A DNA stretch of 64,000 nucleotides from Methanoregula sp. (GCF_028712425.1 NZ_JAQTQD010000009.1:1-64000), one strand, 5' to 3'. Shown: positions 24,585 to 32,900, counted from the stretch's first letter. Numbers and translations are program-made. Notes: generated from the sequence alone by a model not told the origin.

Positions 24585-25733
24585 TTACTGCCCTGCCAGG
24601 TACCCGAAGGCTTCAAGCGCTGCTTTCGCGCCTTCTCCTGCTGCAATGATGATCTGTTTGCTCTTCGCGTTGGTCACATCGCCGGCCGCGAAGATGCCGG
24701 GGATGCTCGTCCGGCCGTTGATGTCCACGATGATCTCTTTTCTCTCGTTCAGGTCAAGGAGACCTTCGACCATTTCCGTGTTCGGGACCCAGCCGGTATC
24801 GACAAAGAGGCCGTCAATCGCGATCTGCTGCTCAGCACCATTGGCATCGCAGATGGTGATGCCTGACAGGAAGGTGTCGCCATGGAACGCCGTGACCTGA
24901 GTATCCGTGTGCACGGTGATGTTTTGTATCCCACCCAGTTTTTCCGAATAGACCGAATCGGCCCGGACAGCGCCCCGGGCAATCAGGCTCACGGACAATG
25001 CTATCCTGCTCATCTCGATAGCGGTCTGGACTCCTGCATTGCCACCGCCGACAACCGCGACCTTCTTTCCCTTGTAGAGCGGGCCGTCGCAGGTGGCACA
25101 GACCGAGAGACCGCGTCCCAGGAACTTCTCCTCACCCGGCACCCCGAGGTTCCTGTGGTGGTTGCCCTGCGTGAGGATGAGTGCCCGGGCCCGGTGGGTC
25201 TTTCCCGCAGCGGTCTTAATAGCAAAGTCCTGCTGCTCCCGCGTAACCGAGGTGACGCGGTCCAGTTCCAGCCGGATGTCGAGCGTTTTCACCTGCTCCT
25301 CGAACTTCTTCATCAGGTCCTCGCCCGTGATCATCCGGTAGCCCATGTAATTCTCGATAGCCCACGACTCCAGCGCCTGCCCGCCGATGTTTTCGCTGAT
25401 GATCAGGGTGCTGAGCATCTTTCTCGCACAATAGACTCCTGCCGTAAGGCCTGCCGGGCCGGCCCCGACGATCAGGACGTCATACCTGTCGGGGGCCTCT
25501 TCCTTCCCGAAGAGTTCTGTCAGGCGCTCGGCATCGAACCCGACGATCACTTCGTCATCCACGGTAATGACCGGGACCCCCCGCTGGCCGGAGATCTCGA
25601 TCATTTTTTGTGCCTGGACGGGATCGGCACCAACATCAATGCTCTCGTACGGTACGCCGTACTTGTCGAGGAACGCCTTGGCCATCCGGCAGTAGGGGCA
25701 GTTCTGGGTCGAGTAGACCGTTACGCGGGTCAT
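24585..25733 (-). CDS. Glutaredoxin-thioredoxin reductase fusion
   Basis: 382 residues. Residues 1-75 are a glutaredoxin-like domain with CPYC (Cys12 and Cys15), and residues 84-382 are a thioredoxin-reductase-type flavoprotein: FAD motif VGAGPAGL (90-97), redox pair CATC (212-215), NAD(P)H motif VVGGGNAGVQ, and IPGIFAAGDVT near the end. The fusion implies direct electron transfer from NAD(P)H or F420-linked donors through the flavin to the glutaredoxin head, which then reduces protein disulfides. The electron donor cannot be told from sequence. It is convergent with the kinase gene and divergent from the LamG protein. Confidence 0.92.
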   Translation of the reverse strand: MTRVTVYSTQNCPYCRMAKAFLDKYGVPYESIDVGADPVQAQKMIEISGQRGVPVITVDDEVIVGFDAERLTELFGKEEAPDRYDVLIVGAGPAGLTAGVYCARKMLSTLIISENIGGQALESWAIENYMGYRMITGEDLMKKFEEQVKTLDIRLELDRVTSVTREQQDFAIKTAAGKTHRARALILTQGNHHRNLGVPGEEKFLGRGLSVCATCDGPLYKGKKVAVVGGGNAGVQTAIEMSRIALSVSLIARGAVRADSVYSEKLGGIQNITVHTDTQVTAFHGDTFLSGITICDANGAEQQIAIDGLFVDTGWVPNTEMVEGLLDLNERKEIIVDINGRTSIPGIFAAGDVTNAKSKQIIIAAGEGAKAALEAFGYLAGQ

Positions 25734-25880
25734 TATGCCGGAAAGGGTTTCGGAATAATATAAACATATTGACGGCGGCAGGGCGCGGGATCGCGGCCGT
25801 CCTTATCGCAACCTTCTTTTTGCACAAGTCCCAATACACCTTTGGATACATCCATGGACTCCGCCTGTTCCGTTCCGGGG

Positions 25881-27209
25881 ATGAGGAGATACGCCCTTTT
25901 CTTTCTTGTAACGCTTCTCGTTCTCTCCATCCACGTGACAGGGGCAGATCCCTCCCCTGCGCCAGACCCGGCACTATACCTCAACTTCAACGAGGAGGGA
26001 GGGATGATGGCTCTCGATGCCTCGGGCCATTACAACCCCGGCATTATCATGGGGGCCGACCGGACCCGGTCCGGGATGTGCTGGGGAGCGCTCCTCTTCA
26101 ATGGCACGGGAGAGTATGTCAGCATCCCGTACACGGAGCGGAACCACCCCCAACAGAACATCACGGTCTCGACATGGTTTTACGTTGACTCGCACAATCC
26201 GCAGACACTTGTCTCCAGTTACCAGGACGGCGGGTACTGGCTGGGATTCGGTGACGGAAACGACCTGTGGTGGACTGTCAATACCGGTCGCTCGGGACCC
26301 GTCTCCGTTCCGGTCCTTCATGAGGGAATTGCACTCCGCCAGTGGCATCACGTGACGGGCACTTATGACGGCACATCCGCGAAGATCTACCTGGACGGCT
26401 CCCTCCGTAACCGGGCCAATGCATCCGGTCCCATCCACTACGAGTACCAGAACTCCATTCTCCTCGGGACGGATGCCGGGGAGGGACAGGCACCGGACAC
26501 CGCCTGCCCGCGTTTCCTGAGAGGCGGGCTCGACGATGTCCGGATCTACGATGCGGCACTGACGTATTCCGAGGTTATGGAAGACCGGTTCCGCTGTTCC
26601 GCCGAGCCGGGAAAGATCCCGCGTGCTTTAGAGAACGAAACGTTCGCCCTCCCGTCCTGCCTCTCCAGTTCCGGGTCGCTCGTGCTTACTGAAGGGCAAT
26701 CTGCTACGAGGACCCTCCTCTTCTCCGATATCGCGGAGAACGGGACCTGGTCCGTGTCCGTGCCGCCGGGTTCGGTCCTGGTCGTCAAGGCACGCGATCT
26801 CTATTCCTCGTTGTACCCGGATGCCTGGTATGTTGAGATCGCTGACGGGGACCAGCGCATTGACCGGTCGGTTGCCTTTCCGAGCACCAACAATGCACCG
26901 ACAGACGGGGTGATTCCCTCCGGGAACGCCGTGGTCACGATCCGGTACTTTGACGGCAAGTACCGCTTCCCGGCCAGTGTCGAGGTGACGTTCGAATCCC
27001 GTGCTGCACCTCCCCTTCCCGTCCAGGTCATCCCGAAAAACATCCTTGCAAACACCGGGATCGTGATTTATTCTGCGTCGTGGGCAACCCTGATTGCCGT
27101 GCTGGTTGTCGTTGTCTGGCTGCACCGGAGAAAGGTTGCACGAAAGGCAGCCGCTGAAAAAGAGGGACCCTGTAATATGCCGGAAGAAACCGGAGAAAAA
27201 GAAGAGTAA
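25881..27209 (+). CDS. Surface protein with LamG/concanavalin-like domain and C-terminal anchor
   Basis: 442 residues from ATG 25881, which begins a signal peptide (RRYALFFLVTLLVLSIHVTG); the ORF-track start 39 bp earlier adds residues with no signal function. A LamG-like jelly roll occupies roughly residues 30-225 (LYLNFNEEGGMMALDASGHY, QWHHVTGTYDGTSAKIYLDG, GGLDDVRIYDAAL), a beta-rich domain follows, and one transmembrane helix near the end (IVIYSASWATLIAVLVVVVWL) is trailed by a basic tail. It is therefore an outward-facing protein anchored in the membrane and probably binds carbohydrate or other cells. It ends 5 bp from the convergent rubrerythrin gene. Confidence 0.8.
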   Translation: MRRYALFFLVTLLVLSIHVTGADPSPAPDPALYLNFNEEGGMMALDASGHYNPGIIMGADRTRSGMCWGALLFNGTGEYVSIPYTERNHPQQNITVSTWFYVDSHNPQTLVSSYQDGGYWLGFGDGNDLWWTVNTGRSGPVSVPVLHEGIALRQWHHVTGTYDGTSAKIYLDGSLRNRANASGPIHYEYQNSILLGTDAGEGQAPDTACPRFLRGGLDDVRIYDAALTYSEVMEDRFRCSAEPGKIPRALENETFALPSCLSSSGSLVLTEGQSATRTLLFSDIAENGTWSVSVPPGSVLVVKARDLYSSLYPDAWYVEIADGDQRIDRSVAFPSTNNAPTDGVIPSGNAVVTIRYFDGKYRFPASVEVTFESRAAPPLPVQVIPKNILANTGIVIYSASWATLIAVLVVVVWLHRRKVARKAAAEKEGPCNMPEETGEKEE

Positions 27210-27213
27210 TCCC

Positions 27214-27717
27214 TTACAGGGTAATTTCCTTAAACTGCTTACCGAAAACCCCACAGATCGGGCACTTGTCGGGGACTTTACCAAGCTCGATGTTGCCGCA
27301 GACCGGGCAGAGGAACACCTTCTCCCGCCCGATGTCATGGCCGGCTTTGATGGCAAGAAGAGCCTTCTTGTAGAGTGCTGCATGGACCTGCTCGGCTTTC
27401 ATCGCGTGCGTGAACGCCAGGACCGCATCGGTCTTCTTCTCGGCCTCGGCTTCCTTGACGAATCCGGGGTACATGGACTCGTACTCGTGTGTCTCTCCCC
27501 CGATTGAACCTTCGAGGTTGGCTGCCGTTGTGCCGACAGCGGACATGACTTTTAACAGCTTCTTTGCATGGATGGCCTCGGCTTCGGAGGCTGCTAAAAA
27601 GAGCGTGGCGACACCCTTGAATCCCTCCTCAGCGGCTTTCTCGGAGAATGCCTTGTACTTGCGGTTCGCCTGCGATTCGCCGGCATACGCCTCCTTTGCA
27701 TTATCGATGGTTGCCAT
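27214..27717 (-). CDS. Rubrerythrin
   Basis: 167 residues: a ferritin-like four-helix bundle with a diiron site (ESQANRKYKAFSEKA, EAEAIHAKKLL and the later KAEQVHAAL) and a C-terminal rubredoxin-like domain (CPVCGNIELG and CPICG). It reduces hydrogen peroxide using electrons from rubredoxin or related donors, a standard oxygen-defence enzyme of strict anaerobes. A divergent promoter region separates it from radC, and several other redox proteins follow within 5 kb, suggesting an oxidative-stress neighbourhood rather than one operon. Confidence 0.95.
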   Translation of the reverse strand: MATIDNAKEAYAGESQANRKYKAFSEKAAEEGFKGVATLFLAASEAEAIHAKKLLKVMSAVGTTAANLEGSIGGETHEYESMYPGFVKEAEAEKKTDAVLAFTHAMKAEQVHAALYKKALLAIKAGHDIGREKVFLCPVCGNIELGKVPDKCPICGVFGKQFKEITL

Positions 27718-27808
27718 AGGGGAGGATATAGAAACCGGTTCACATAAAGATTCTTTATGCGGCAGGGTGCCACGAAAGAGATTATTCCTGGTGAAATAAT
27801 TTAAAATG

Positions 27809-27819
27809 TATAAAATACA
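27809..27819 (+). promoter_or_regulatory. TATA box of radC
   Basis: GTATAAAATAC lies about 60 nt before the radC ATG, giving a predicted start near 27839 and a leader of about 35 nt. Confidence 0.4.
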
Positions 27820-27873
27820 ATCCTATGGTCATATCATGATCCGGGCGTCCATGAGGGTGATGGCATAAGAAAG

Positions 27874-28527
27874 ATGAAAGATATCCCGGCGCTTGATCGC
27901 CCCCGGGAAAAGATTGCCCGGAAGGGTGCAGTAGCCCTCACGGACGCTGAACTCGTGGAGGCTATCCTCGGGAGGGGGACACGGCAGCGGGATGTCAGGG
28001 AGATCGCCCGGGACATCTGCGGCCTGCTGAAAGATCGGGAGCCGATCCGGTACGATGAGATCTGTGCAATCGATGGGATCGGGCCGACAAAAGCCTCACA
28101 GATCCTGGCCTGCTTTGAGATCGGGAGGCGGTACTATTCAAAGGACCATGATACTGCCCGGGTGACGCGACCTGAAGACATCCTCCCTCTCGTCGCCCAC
28201 CTGCGGGACAAGCGGCAGGAGCACTTCTGCTGCATCACGCTCAACGGGGCGGGGGAGGTTTTGGGAAACCGCGTCATCACCATCGGCCTCTTAAACCACA
28301 GCCTCGTCCACCCGCGGGAGGTCTTTTCTGACGCGATCCTGGACCGGGCAGCCTCGATCATCTGCGTCCACAACCATCCCTCGGGTTCCCTTGAGCCAAG
28401 CTCGCAGGACATCGCCATCACTGCCCAGCTGAAGGAGGCGGGAGCTCTTGTGGGCATCCAGCTCATCGACCACCTCATTGTCACGAAAACGGGGCACCTG
28501 AGCATGCGGGAACGCGGGCTTGTGTAA
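27874..28527 (+). CDS. radC: RadC-family JAB/MPN protein
   Basis: 217 residues. An N-terminal helix-hairpin-helix region (RPREKIARKGAVALTDAEL, DGIGPTKASQIL) precedes a JAB/MPN metalloprotease-like domain with the zinc motif VHNHPSGSLEPSSQD and an upstream catalytic Glu region (HFCCITLNGAGEVLG). The family is named for a supposed role in DNA repair, which has been questioned; in archaea and bacteria it is often found near mobile DNA. The protein is complete. It is followed convergently by a flavoprotein gene. Confidence 0.93.
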   Translation: MKDIPALDRPREKIARKGAVALTDAELVEAILGRGTRQRDVREIARDICGLLKDREPIRYDEICAIDGIGPTKASQILACFEIGRRYYSKDHDTARVTRPEDILPLVAHLRDKRQEHFCCITLNGAGEVLGNRVITIGLLNHSLVHPREVFSDAILDRAASIICVHNHPSGSLEPSSQDIAITAQLKEAGALVGIQLIDHLIVTKTGHLSMRERGLV

Positions 28528-28562
28528 TGCGGAATGTTCCCTGAAATAAGAGGATAATCAAT

Positions 28563-29156
28563 TCAGGGATTGAACGCTTTTCCAAAGGCCTGGCCTTTAT
28601 TGTATGCGGCATCCAGCAGTTCCGGGTGCCGGGTGACATCGACGAGGGTGTCCATGTCGTTAATGAGAAGCTCGTCTGCGTAGCGGCAGTCAATGATATC
28701 AAAGAACGCCTTTGTCGTGAGCCGGGCGCCGACAAACGTCTCCGGGATCTTCATGCCGGAGATGCAGATGAAGAGCGCCCGCCTTGTCGCCCGTTTCTCA
28801 GCGGGAACGAGCGGTTCTTTCCGGAGATACTTGGCCATGTAGAAGACCTGGCACCGGTCCATGAAGGACTTGAGCTTGCCGGGGATGCCCATGCACATGA
28901 TCGGCATTGCGATGATGATGCCGTCCGCATCCCGGATCTTCGGGTAGAGCTCCTGCATGTCGTCGTCCATGGTGCAGGTCTCATGGTCTTTGCAGAAGAA
29001 CATCTCCTGGCAGTCCTCGAAACAGAGGGTTGCAAGGCTGACCTTCTCGACTGTGCAGCCTGCGTCTTCTGCCCCCTGGAGCGCCCGGTCGAGCAAACGG
29101 GCAGTATTTCCTTCAGTGAGCGGGCTCCCGAGGAACCCGATGATCCGGCCGGCCAT
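28563..29156 (-). CDS. Flavodoxin-fold NAD(P)H/FMN reductase, Isf-like
   Basis: 197 residues with the FMN loop GSPLTEGNTARLLDRAL near the N-terminus and the flavodoxin segment GIIIAMPIMCMGIPGKLKSF. The cysteines (LCFEDCQEMFFC and ETC) are spaced more loosely than the CxxCxxC of the other three paralogues in the window, so cluster binding is less certain. It belongs to the iron-sulfur-flavoprotein/NADPH-dependent FMN reductase superfamily. Its neighbours (rubrerythrin, desulforedoxin-like, AhpD-like) fit a redox-defence role. It is divergent from the zinc-ribbon gene at 29282. Confidence 0.85.
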   Translation of the reverse strand: MAGRIIGFLGSPLTEGNTARLLDRALQGAEDAGCTVEKVSLATLCFEDCQEMFFCKDHETCTMDDDMQELYPKIRDADGIIIAMPIMCMGIPGKLKSFMDRCQVFYMAKYLRKEPLVPAEKRATRRALFICISGMKIPETFVGARLTTKAFFDIIDCRYADELLINDMDTLVDVTRHPELLDAAYNKGQAFGKAFNP

Positions 29157-29250
29157 ACTACAACTGGAGGAAAAGAGGACATATAGTTTTGCAAAAACTC
29201 CCTTTCAGCCCCGTCGGAAACCTACGCCCGTGACTGGCATCAACACAACC

Positions 29251-29260
29251 CATATATATC
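29251..29260 (+). promoter_or_regulatory. TATA box of the zinc-ribbon gene
   Basis: CATATATATC lies about 26 nt before GTG 29282, which would make the transcript leaderless. Confidence 0.4.
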
Positions 29261-29281
29261 ATTCCGCCTGAGTGAAGTTTG

Positions 29282-29521
29282 GTGGTCCTTTTGACCGAAC
29301 AGAAAACCTACAATGCCGGCCAGAAAGTAGGGCCTGGCAAATATGTCTGCATCGACTGCGGAAAAGAGCTGACGCTCGACAAGAGCGAGCAGGACCTCCG
29401 GAAGTGTCCGGCCTGTGCCTGCGAAGAGTACCAGTGCTTCCCGATGACGCACATCCGCCCGGACATCAAGTCCGCGGATGATGTCAAGAACCCGCCCAAG
29501 CGGGGAAAGAGCAACATTTAA
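29282..29521 (+). CDS. Small zinc-ribbon protein
   Basis: About 79 residues with two metal-binding pairs, CIDCGKEL and [11 protein letters not shown], in the first 50 residues and a short basic tail (PPKRGKSN). The layout matches stand-alone zinc-ribbon or rubredoxin-like proteins that precede rubrerythrin/desulfoferrodoxin genes in anaerobes; no enzyme activity is implied. The start is uncertain: TTG 29279, GTG 29282 and TTG 29291 are all in frame, and GTG 29282 best fits the TATA spacing. The downstream desulforedoxin-like gene follows in the same direction. Confidence 0.72.
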   Translation: MVLLTEQKTYNAGQKVGPGKYVCIDCGKELTLDKSEQDLRKCPACACEEYQCFPMTHIRPDIKSADDVKNPPKRGKSNI

Positions 29522-29624
29522 TCCCATATTTTCTTTTCGCACCGACCGTGTGAACGCTGGTGCCCTGCCGGGAATCGCCGGCATGAAGATGCGTACCAGG
29601 ACCAGGCAGGATCATGGAGACAGC

Positions 29625-29750
29625 ATGGTGAATGTTTCAAAGGAAGGACAGGTCTTCAAGTGCGAGATCTGTGGTAACGTTGTTGTGGTGAAAGAGGCAG
29701 GCGGTGGAGAACTGATCTGCTGCGGCGAACCCATGGTTTTGGAGGAGTAA
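29625..29750 (+). CDS. Desulforedoxin-like protein
   Basis: A 41-residue protein ([18 protein letters not shown], ending [12 protein letters not shown]) with the C-x2-C ... C-C arrangement of desulforedoxin, the small Fe(Cys)4 domain found alone or at the N-terminus of superoxide reductase (desulfoferrodoxin). The ORF track begins 147 nt earlier, but only this ATG has a ribosome binding site (GGAGA) and yields the known domain from its first residue. The superoxide-reductase catalytic domain is absent here. It is followed after 3 nt by the AhpD-like gene and so is probably its redox partner or at least co-expressed. Confidence 0.8.
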   Translation: MVNVSKEGQVFKCEICGNVVVVKEAGGGELICCGEPMVLEE

Positions 29751-29753
29751 ACA

Positions 29754-30191
29754 ATGGTAGTGAAGAAAAAAATTGTCAGAAAAACCCCCGCAAAGAAGCC
29801 GGTGGCAAAGAAAGTCCCGGTAAAAAAGCCGGCGGTGAAGGCAGCTGCGGGAAGGGGACTGAAGAAGCTTGAGACGAAGATTGGCAAGGTGCCGAAGTTC
29901 TTCAAGGAACTGACCACGAACGAGCCCGAGATGTTCAAGATGGTGATGCGGTTTGAGGAGCACATCTGGGACGACGGGGCGATCTCGAAGAAGACCAAGA
30001 AGCTGATTGCCATCGCGATCGCTGCGGCCCTCCGGGACCAGCACGCGGTCCGCGCCCAGCTGGCCGGCGCCGCAAACCTTGGCGTCACCAAGAGAGAGAT
30101 CGAGGAGGCACTCCGCGTCACGTTCCTCCTCTCGGGCATGCCCGCCTACGTGTACGGCAAGGCCCAGCTTGATGAAGTTATGAAGAAGTAA
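29754..30191 (+). CDS. AhpD/carboxymuconolactone-decarboxylase-like protein with Lys-rich tail
   Basis: 145 residues. Residues 1-38 are a Lys/Pro/Ala/Val-rich tail (KKPVAKKVPVKKPAVK) like that on PurM in this window. Residues about 40-145 are an all-helical CMD/AhpD domain (SKKTKKLIAIAIAAALRDQH, NLGVTKREIEEALRVTFLL). AhpD peroxidase partners have a CxxC at the position that here reads QHAVRAQL, so the redox cysteines are missing and disulfide chemistry is unlikely by that route. It is 3 nt downstream of the desulforedoxin-like gene and very likely shares its mRNA. Its function is open. Confidence 0.82.
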   Translation: MVVKKKIVRKTPAKKPVAKKVPVKKPAVKAAAGRGLKKLETKIGKVPKFFKELTTNEPEMFKMVMRFEEHIWDDGAISKKTKKLIAIAIAAALRDQHAVRAQLAGAANLGVTKREIEEALRVTFLLSGMPAYVYGKAQLDEVMKK

Positions 30192-30283
30192 CAACCTTTT
30201 TTCGGTTTTTTATCCGGCAGATTCCCCCCTCTTCCGGAATCGCGGGGTTCATCTCTTCCCGGGACAATCCGGTACGGAAGACC

Positions 30284-30937
30284 ATGGCAGAGAAGATCCC
30301 GGGAACAGATGACGCCGGCAAAAAACCGATCCTGACCGATCCGCCCTTCTATCTCAAGGAGTTCGAACAGTCATACCGCTACATCATCGACGAGTACGCG
30401 GTTGCACCAAAAGATATCGCCATCTTCATGCCCTGTGCTGTCAGAAAACCGTACAGTGCAAGCCCGAGCCACCAGTAGATCCGGATGGTCATCTCGCAGG
30501 TCTTTTCAGAGCCCCAGTACCATATCGTCATCTTCGGCACCTGCGGGATCGTCCCTGCTGAGCTCGAGGAGATGTACCCATACGCCCACTACAAGTACAT
30601 GCTCGGGAAATGCAAAGACAAAAAGGTCCTGGACGACTTCCTCCGTATCGAGACCGACCGGGTGGCAGCATACCTGGAAAAGACACGGGACACGTACACG
30701 TACCGGATCGCGTACTGTATCGGGCTCTTCCGCGAGGCGCTCATCCGCGGATCGGAAAAGTCCGGCGTGAAGATCGACCTGCTCCTTCCCACCCGGGACA
30801 TGATCGACAAGATCATTGAGGAGGGGGACTGTGTCTTTGAGGAGGGCAGCCTCTCGATGGGCGAGTACCTGGGTGAGTTCACCGACGAGCTTATCCGGTT
30901 CCGGAATGCGCATTGCGGGCAGGCCCGGAAGGACTGA
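30284..30937 (+). pseudogene. DUF5591-type protein interrupted by one TAG
   Basis: Two ORFs in one frame (30284-30478 and 30485-30937) are separated only by TAG at 30476-30478. Read through, the 217 codons give a complete protein related to the DUF5591 domain found in archaeosine synthase ArcS: MPCAVRKPYSASPSHQ, stop, IRMVISQVF, then GTCGIVPAELEEMYPYAHY. There is no frameshift and codon quality stays good on both sides. Either a recent nonsense mutation, a sequencing error, or read-through explains it; TAG is a normal terminator elsewhere in the window (ZPR1, purM). A second product could start at ATG 30485 but would lack the conserved RKPYS motif. Confidence 0.8.
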
Positions 30938-31002
30938 GCACACACGGATGCCTCCCGACAGCATCCAATTGTTTTTGAACACGGATGACCTAGAACACAG
31001 TA

Positions 31003-31617
31003 ATGACAATCAAGGTCCTTGCCTTTGCCGGGAGCCCGCGCCGGCACGGGAACTCAGAGACGCTGCTCGACTGGGTGCTTGCCCCGATGGCAATGGACCC
31101 GGAGGTAGCAGTAGAGAAAGTCCCGCTCACCGAGGCGAACATCAACATCTGCCGGGGGTGCAATGCCTGCGAGAAGCTGAACAAGTGCGTCCAGCGCGAC
31201 GGGATGGACACCTATCACGATAAAATCGTCGACGCGGATATTATTCTCCTCTCTTCGCCGATCTTCTGCATGGGGATCGCTTCCCTGCCCAAGGCACTCA
31301 TCGACCGGATGCAGGTCTTCCGGTCCCGGAAATTCGTGCTCAAACTCCCGGTTGTCCCACCTGAACGGAGAGGAAAGCGCCTCGGGGTGTTCCTCTCAAC
31401 TGCCGGCCAGGACTGGCCCCATGTCTTCGATGCCGCCATCCCTTCCGTCAAGTGCTTCTACCATGTCATCGACATAAAAGACGCAGACATCAGCTACCTC
31501 ATGATCAATAACGTGGACGAGAAGGGCGCAATCGAGAAACACCCGACAGCAAAAGGCGATGCCGAGAAGCTCGGGAAAGCCATGCTCGCCGAGATCAAAA
31601 CACGGCTCGCTGCATAA
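31003..31617 (+). CDS. Iron-sulfur flavoprotein, tandem copy 1
   Basis: 204 residues. FMN loop AFAGSPRRHGNSETLLDW near the N-terminus and the compact cluster motif CRGCNACEKLNKC (about residues 47-59), which fits CX2CX2CX5C of archaeal iron-sulfur flavoproteins. These proteins accept electrons from ferredoxin and are implicated in reduction of oxygen or peroxide in methanogens. It is followed after 7 nt by a paralogue with nearly the same N-terminus (GSPRRHGN), so the pair arose by tandem duplication and is one transcription unit. Confidence 0.88.
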   Translation: MTIKVLAFAGSPRRHGNSETLLDWVLAPMAMDPEVAVEKVPLTEANINICRGCNACEKLNKCVQRDGMDTYHDKIVDADIILLSSPIFCMGIASLPKALIDRMQVFRSRKFVLKLPVVPPERRGKRLGVFLSTAGQDWPHVFDAAIPSVKCFYHVIDIKDADISYLMINNVDEKGAIEKHPTAKGDAEKLGKAMLAEIKTRLAA

Positions 31618-31624
31618 GGATACC

Positions 31625-32296
31625 ATGACCGTCACTGTTCTCGGGATATCGGGGAGCCCGCGCCGGCACGGAAACACCGAGACGCTGCTCGACAGTTTCC
31701 TGGACGGGGCAAAAGCCGCGGGTGCTGCAGTGGAGAAGGTTGTCTTAAAGGACCTCGATTACTCGGCCTGCCGGGGGTGCAATGCCTGCCACAAGGACGG
31801 CAACTGCATCGTGAAAGACGATGCCGTCCCGCTCTTCGAGAAGATGATGGCCACCGATATCGTGGCGGTGGCATCGCCGATCTACAGCATGGGGATAACG
31901 GCCCAGCTCAAGGGGTTCATCGACCGGGGGCAGTACCTCTGGGCGCGGCGGTTCGTGACGAAAACGCTGGAGTTCTCCCCGGAGCACCTGGCCCGGCACA
32001 AGGGGATCTTCATCTCCACGGCGGGGCAGAACTGGGACCATGTCTTTGACGGGGCATACCCTTCCCTCACGGCCCTCTTCCACGATGCGGGGTTCGACTA
32101 CTATGACAATATCGTGGCCAACAACATGGACGAACACAAGGGGATCAAAAACCACCCGTCGGCCCTGAAAGAGGCATTCGACAAGGGGCAGAACGTCGTT
32201 GCCTTGTTAAAAGATATAAACAAAGAGAGAGGAGTGCTCAGATCAGCATCCAGAGATGGTAGTACGCAGCAACGAGCGTACCGAATGCTGCGATAA
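31625..32296 (+). CDS. Iron-sulfur flavoprotein, tandem copy 2
   Basis: 223 residues from ATG 31625 (the ORF track starts 66 nt earlier, inside copy 1). FMN loop GISGSPRRHGNTETLLD and cluster motif CRGCNACHKDGNC. The middle (ASPIYSMGITAQLKGFIDRG, FISTAGQNWDHVFDGA) follows copy 1 closely. The last 19 residues (basic, ending QQRAYRMLR) are encoded by DNA that also encodes, on the other strand, the end of the M50 protease: the two genes overlap tail to tail by 59 nt. That extra tail may be the result of loss of an earlier stop codon. Confidence 0.86.
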   Translation: MTVTVLGISGSPRRHGNTETLLDSFLDGAKAAGAAVEKVVLKDLDYSACRGCNACHKDGNCIVKDDAVPLFEKMMATDIVAVASPIYSMGITAQLKGFIDRGQYLWARRFVTKTLEFSPEHLARHKGIFISTAGQNWDHVFDGAYPSLTALFHDAGFDYYDNIVANNMDEHKGIKNHPSALKEAFDKGQNVVALLKDINKERGVLRSASRDGSTQQRAYRMLR

Positions 32297-32900
32297 TGAG
32301 CACGAAGAAGATGGGAATACTCCACGCAAACACTTTTCTCCCGTCGAGAATGCTGATCGGCAGGAGGTTGAACGCGGCGATCATCGCATTGATCTGCACG
32401 CCGGCAATGCCGATCATGGCAAGGAGGCTGCCGCTTAACAGCCCGGCTTTCCCTCCGGCAAGGAAGAAGAGGGCTGCAAAGACGACGCAGAGGAGGAGGT
32501 TCACAACCGGCCCGGCTGCCGAGATGATCCCGTTCTCCCGTTTCGTCAGGGGGCGCCCGTCCCGCGAATAGATGACCGTTGCACCCGGTGCCGCAAAGAC
32601 AAAGCCGGCCAGCGCCGCCATGATAACCGCAACAAGGAGCATGGTGTTGTCCTTGACAAACTCCGTCCAGTAACCGAACCGGATCGCCACGAACTTGTGC
32701 GCCATCTCGTGGAGAATGAAACCGATCCCGACTGTCAGAAGAGAGATCCCGAAATATATCAGGGCCGTGACCGGGCTGATGGCATTAAAGGAGCCCATGA
32801 GGCCATACGGGGTGATGTTGATGATGGTAAACGATACTGCAATGGCTATCCAGGCAATAAAGAGATCCGCTTCTTCGCGCCGGCTGATACGTTCGAGCAT
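32238..32900 (-). CDS. Site-2 protease family (M50) membrane metalloprotease
   Basis: 220 residues from ATG 32900 (MLERISRREEADLF); the 75 upstream residues in the ORF track have no support. It has about five to six transmembrane segments; the zinc-binding HEMAH lies in one helix and the second motif, LLPISILDGRKVF, in a later one, as in S2P/M50 enzymes that cleave within membranes. It has neither PDZ nor CBS domain, so it is the minimal archaeal type. Substrates are unknown. It is divergent from the chorismate mutase gene (96 nt between starts) and overlaps the flavoprotein gene at its 3' end. Confidence 0.88.
   Translation of the reverse strand: MLERISRREEADLFIAWIAIAVSFTIINITPYGLMGSFNAISPVTALIYFGISLLTVGIGFILHEMAHKFVAIRFGYWTEFVKDNTMLLVAVIMAALAGFVFAAPGATVIYSRDGRPLTKRENGIISAAGPVVNLLLCVVFAALFFLAGGKAGLLSGSLLAMIGIAGVQINAMIAAFNLLPISILDGRKVFAWSIPIFFVLIIAAFGTLVAAYYHLWMLI

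Noticed and set aside
30476-30478. TAG as a pyrrolysine codon
   Set aside because: TAG ends the ZPR1 and purM genes normally, no pyl genes or methylamine methyltransferases are present, and the order is not known to use pyrrolysine. Kept only as an anomaly to resequence.
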